A stretch of 64,000 nucleotides of DNA from assembly GCA_038230895.1 (NCBI GenBank), contig JBBRMJ010000005.1, positions 1 to 64,000 of the forward strand, given 5' to 3'. Position numbers and translations under genes: made by a program. Of this stretch, positions 61,334 through 64,000 are shown piece after piece; position 1 is the first letter of the stretch, and each line of letters opens with the position of its first letter. The stretch is from JAJXTN01 sp038230895 (GTDB lineage Bacteria > Patescibacteriota > Saccharimonadia > Saccharimonadales > UBA4665). The notes under the pieces were generated by a model. That model saw nothing but the letters and a program-made list of their open reading frames with translations, was not told the DNA's origin and did not search any database.

Positions 61334-61888
61334 CTATATGTTAGCCGGAATCAGGGCGAAATCGTCAAATAATGTTTGACGTAAACCCCCGTTGTACAGG
61401 GCTGCCGCTGGATGGAATAGTGGTAAATATACCCTTCCCTTATATCGCTGTGGCTGGCCATGTACTTGGCTAATTTGTAAATCCGGCAAGAAGCAATTCA
61501 GGCTGTGGCGACCAAGGGTTACCACAAGTTTTGGTTGAATTACCTCTAATTGGGATTCTAAATATGGGAGAAATACGCTCTTCTCTTCCGGCAACGGATC
61601 ACGATTGTTGGGCGGACGATACTTCACGATATTGGTGATGTATATATCATCTCTTTTTAAGCCAATCATTGCCAGCATTTCGTTCAAAAATTTCCCCGCT
61701 GCTCCGACAAACGGTATGCCCTGCAGGTCTTCTTTCTTGCCCGGCGCCTCACCCACAAACACCAAGTCAGCATCAGGATTCCCATCCCCAAACACCAGCT
61801 GTGTGGCCGTGGCCGCCAACTCCGGCGTCACCTTATTGTCAATAATCTGTTGCTTCAAGTGGTCGAGTTGCATCTGTTTACTGCTCAT
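61334..61888 (-). CDS. Uracil-DNA glycosylase, family 4-like, without iron-sulphur cysteines
   Basis: 184 residues: VFVGEAPGKKEDLQGIPFVGAAGKFLNEML (motif 1, in parts), NIVKYRPPNNRDP and LFHPAAALYNGG. Family-4 enzymes hold a 4Fe-4S cluster with four Cys; here TPELAATATQLVFG replaces the first pair and only one Cys remains in the protein. The fold may be stable without the cluster. It removes uracil from DNA. Overlaps the upstream GNAT gene by 11 bp. Confidence 0.88.
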   Translation of the reverse strand: MSSKQMQLDHLKQQIIDNKVTPELAATATQLVFGDGNPDADLVFVGEAPGKKEDLQGIPFVGAAGKFLNEMLAMIGLKRDDIYITNIVKYRPPNNRDPLPEEKSVFLPYLESQLEVIQPKLVVTLGRHSLNCFLPDLQISQVHGQPQRYKGRVYLPLFHPAAALYNGGLRQTLFDDFALIPANI

Positions 61889-62429
61889 ATTTAGAGATTC
61901 TCCAGACTAGCTTGGTTGCATCGTCTGGGTTTGGACCAATTAGCTTCGCACCGAGAGTTTTGGCTAACTGCTCACTGCGGCTATTCTGTTTACCAATCTC
62001 AAGTCTGACTTCGGTTAATCCCCATTCCTCAAACCCAAACTTGAGTAAGCGACGGGCTGACATAGAAGCGATACCCTTACCTTGGGCGTCTTCCACCAAC
62101 CAGTAACCCATGGTAGCCGATGTCCCTTGGCGGCTATTCATACCCATTGAACCGACATATACATCATCACGCATAATTTTGAATGGGGCTGACTTGCCTG
62201 CTTCGGCGTTAGCCGACATAGCCTTGACGCCTTGTGTCGCGTCTTCTAGCGGGAAATCTTCAGCCCAAGCTTCATGTACCCGCAAGAACGCCTTATTAGC
62301 CTCGACCGTATCGAATACCAGCTGCGCGTCATCAGGGGTGTAGCGTACGAGAGTAGTCTCGTCATTGACTAGTAGCTGGCTAGGGACAGGCGCTATAAAT
62401 TCTGTGGAAGCGACCAATACTTCAGTCAT
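61878..62429 (-). CDS. GNAT-family N-acetyltransferase (RimJ/RimL type)
   Basis: 183 residues from ATG 62429 with GGAGGAAG upstream. RYTPDDAQLVFDTVEANKAF, GYWLVEDAQGKGIASMSARRLLKFGFEEWGLTEVRLEIGKQNSRS (acetyl-CoA loop QGKGIAS) are typical. The frame continues upstream to ATG 62513 with a Cys-rich stretch (MCGSCSFAGC), which could be a small separate peptide or an extension. Substrate unknown. Confidence 0.85.
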   Translation of the reverse strand: MTEVLVASTEFIAPVPSQLLVNDETTLVRYTPDDAQLVFDTVEANKAFLRVHEAWAEDFPLEDATQGVKAMSANAEAGKSAPFKIMRDDVYVGSMGMNSRQGTSATMGYWLVEDAQGKGIASMSARRLLKFGFEEWGLTEVRLEIGKQNSRSEQLAKTLGAKLIGPNPDDATKLVWRISKYEQ

Positions 62430-62537
62430 AGTTATGGCTTCCTCCGGGTTGCCGTACTGGTATCGAGCAGGCTGGCAACCGGCGAAACTACAAGATCCGC
62501 ACATATTTGCCATCGTGTACGGCGCAGCATATTCGAT

Positions 62538-62744
62538 TTAGTGTTTGCCACGGGAGAAACTTCCGATTAGTTTGACGAGGTTCTGCAAGCTGCCGACCAG
62601 GAATACCAGCGTTAAGACGTACCACCACCAGCTGCCACGGTCAATGGCTAGGCTGGCAAAGCCGTAGGCGACGGCCAGCTCAATCACCGCGAATAGCAGA
62701 TAGCCGGGTTTCGTTTTGTGAAATGTATCAAGCATGGGCAGCAT
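62538..62744 (-). CDS. Small membrane protein, two TM segments
   Basis: 68 residues with helices near 14-33 and 39-60 and a basic end SFSRGKH. Starts 1 nt after the stop of the 53-aa gene before it. No family recognised. Confidence 0.75.
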   Translation of the reverse strand: MLPMLDTFHKTKPGYLLFAVIELAVAYGFASLAIDRGSWWWYVLTLVFLVGSLQNLVKLIGSFSRGKH

Positions 62745-62745
62745 A

Positions 62746-62907
62746 TTATTCAGCTTCTGGTCTTACGACAATCCGTGGTAGAAACGGTCGTAGATCGACA
62801 CCGGTACGTACGAAATGTTGCCATTCTGTTAATTCCGCTTCCGGGATGACGAGCCGCAACAGTGGACGACTCGTGTCATCTGGTTGCGGCGGTACTGATT
62901 CAGGCAT
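62746..62907 (-). CDS. 53-aa hypothetical protein in the pnp operon
   Basis: Starts 12 nt after the pnp stop and ends 1 nt before the next ATG, on the same strand. Reads MPESVPPQPDDTSRPLLRLV and ends FLPRIVVRPEAE: soluble, acidic-basic mix. No other frame across this gap is as coherent. No family recognised. Confidence 0.65.
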   Translation of the reverse strand: MPESVPPQPDDTSRPLLRLVIPEAELTEWQHFVRTGVDLRPFLPRIVVRPEAE

Positions 62908-62918
62908 GTCTTAAGCTC

Positions 62919-64000
62919 TTATTTCTTCTTTTCAGCCAGTTCGCGGGCGGCGGCTTTCATGCTGAGTTGCAGGCGACCGCGGTCATCGACACCGACGAGT
63001 TTGACGTTGACTTTGTCACCTTCTTTGACGACATCACCGGGGTGATTGACGCGTTCTTCGCTCATTTCAGAGACATGGACCAGGCCGTCTTTGCCGGGCA
63101 TGATCTGCACGAAAGCACCGAAGTCCATGACGGTCATGACCGGCGCGTCCATGTAGATTTTGCCGACTTCTGGCTCAGCCACGATAGACTCGATCCATTC
63201 ACGAGCAGCGTCGATCGACTTCTTGTCCGGACTGGCAATCATGATGGTACCGTCGTCCTTGATGTCGATGTCAGCGCCAGTCTCACCAGTAATCTTCTGG
63301 ATGGTCTCACCACCCTTACCAATCACTTCGCGAATCTTGTCCGGGTTAATCTGAATTGACTCAACACGAGGAGCATATTGGCTCATTTCGCTTGGCTTGG
63401 AAATGGTGGTTTTCATGTGCTCGAGGATGTGAGCTCGGCCGATTTTACCCTGTTCCAAGGCTTTTTCCAGCGTAGCAACGGGCAGACCGTGGACTTTCAT
63501 GTCCATCTGAAGCGCGGTGATGCCCTTCTCAGTACCAGTGACCTTGAAGTCCATGTCACCAGCAAAGTCTTCGGCATCAGCGATGTCACTCAGGACAATG
63601 GCTTTGTCGCCTTCGACCATCAGACCCATGGCGATACCACTGACCATGGCTTTGAGTGGCACACCGGCGTCTAGTAGCGCCAAACAGCTGCTACAGGTAG
63701 CCGCCATCGAAGTAGAACCGTTCTGGCTCATGATCTCAGTGACGGTGCGAATCATGTATGGGAACTCAGATTCGGATGGCAATACAGCGGTTAGAGCCCG
63801 CTCTGCGAGGTAGCCGTGGCCGATTTCGCGGCGGCCAGGTGAACCAAGGCGCTTCACCTCACCGACGGTGTACCCTGGAGCGTTATAGTGGTGGATGTAG
63901 CGGCGCTCGCCTTCCTTTTCCATGGTGTCGACGAGTTGTACGTAACTCAACGGTGCCAGGGTGACAATGTTGAAAGCTTGAGTCAGGCCGCGGGTAAAGA
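62919..64000 (-). CDS. pnp: Polyribonucleotide nucleotidyltransferase (5' end beyond window)
   Basis: 360 residues of the C-terminal part; the frame stays open to the right edge (FTRGLTQAFNIVTLAPLS just upstream of ATG 63950). Second RNase PH domain (RREIGHGYLAERAL, GSTSMAATCSSCLALLDAG), KH domain (EVIGKGGETIQKITGETGA) and S1 domain (VMDFGAFVQIMPGKDGLVHVSEM) are present in order. It degrades RNA 3' to 5' with phosphate. Heads the operon pnp-53 aa-68 aa-GNAT-UDG. Confidence 0.95.
   Translation of the reverse strand, partial: FTRGLTQAFNIVTLAPLSYVQLVDTMEKEGERRYIHHYNAPGYTVGEVKRLGSPGRREIGHGYLAERALTAVLPSESEFPYMIRTVTEIMSQNGSTSMAATCSSCLALLDAGVPLKAMVSGIAMGLMVEGDKAIVLSDIADAEDFAGDMDFKVTGTEKGITALQMDMKVHGLPVATLEKALEQGKIGRAHILEHMKTTISKPSEMSQYAPRVESIQINPDKIREVIGKGGETIQKITGETGADIDIKDDGTIMIASPDKKSIDAAREWIESIVAEPEVGKIYMDAPVMTVMDFGAFVQIMPGKDGLVHVSEMSEERVNHPGDVVKEGDKVNVKLVGVDDRGRLQLSMKAAARELAEKKK

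Noticed and set aside
63378..63813. Several plus-strand frames opposite pnp
   Set aside because: Shadows of a strongly conserved gene.

Overview
The window reads as a chromosomal segment of a Patescibacteria/CPR bacterium, most likely a Saccharibacteria (TM7) lineage. This is inferred from gene content. It has a compact type IV pilus locus with many prepilins, very short intergenic gaps, stripped-down versions of universal proteins (a ThrS without its TGS domain, a family-4-type uracil-DNA glycosylase without iron-sulphur cysteines), many lineage-specific small membrane proteins, and no biosynthetic pathways. The genetic code is standard: stops fall where homologous proteins should end.

Layout. 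1-1458: minus-strand cluster of membrane or secretion-like genes cut by the left edge, with a small frameshifted gene at its head. 1476-2300: gene-free, with two candidate structured RNAs. 2346-6478: comM, an HD hydrolase, infC-rpmI-rplT, and the RNase P RNA. 6763-8833: a PCD-RNase H fusion, tRNA-Pro, a candidate new ncRNA, a site-2 protease and rpmB. 8905-13800: MBL protein, winged-helix regulator, miaA, an alkyltransferase-like protein and thrS behind a T-box leader. 13945-15100: tRNA-Val with a duplicated 3' end, a decayed 23S rRNA-like remnant, nrdR and a MITE-like element. 15108-22006: glycosyltransferase, tRNA-Thr/Gly/Asp, small coupled ORFs, a secreted GH26-like enzyme, a foldase, a PH protein, tRNA-Arg and ndk. 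22222-23145: Xer recombinase. 23147-38414: the type IV pilus locus (pilM-N-O, a small protein, pilB-T-C, pilins, pilD, four prepilin-like genes), headed by a large secreted protein. 38511-45225: MFS and MMPL exporters, an unknown gene, and a MacB-type ABC pair. 45305-46842: an unknown gene inserted between a decayed and an intact ychF start. 47829-52012: PH protein, Crp/Fnr regulator, PRT-like protein, TlyA and a zincin. 52076-54741: efp and rpsR-ssb-rpsF, with two four-helix-bundle (IVP-type) genes interleaved. 54965-64000: unknown gene, ftsK, small genes, RNase J, UDG, GNAT, two tiny genes and pnp (cut by the right edge).

How it works together. The pilus locus holds two ATPases, platform protein, inner-membrane alignment proteins, peptidase and several prepilins; with ComM it suggests pilus-driven attachment and DNA uptake. 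Translation and RNA turnover genes (infC, rpmI, rplT, rpmB, rpsF, rpsR, efp, thrS, miaA, rnpB, rnj, pnp) make up most of the rest.

Regulatory signals are readable. Most promoters are TTGACN-N17-TATAAT type. At least ten genes have the -10 hexamer exactly 6 nt before the start codon, which implies leaderless mRNAs. thrS has a T-box, infC starts at ATC, and two unrelated unknown genes share nearly the same promoter/operator. The most novel signals are: a four-copy large-hairpin element, all copies in one orientation; a four-helix-bundle gene framed by heptanucleotide repeats, with two longer heptamer arrays elsewhere; a ~145-nt ncRNA gene with its own promoter and terminator; and the gene insertion that duplicated the ychF start.
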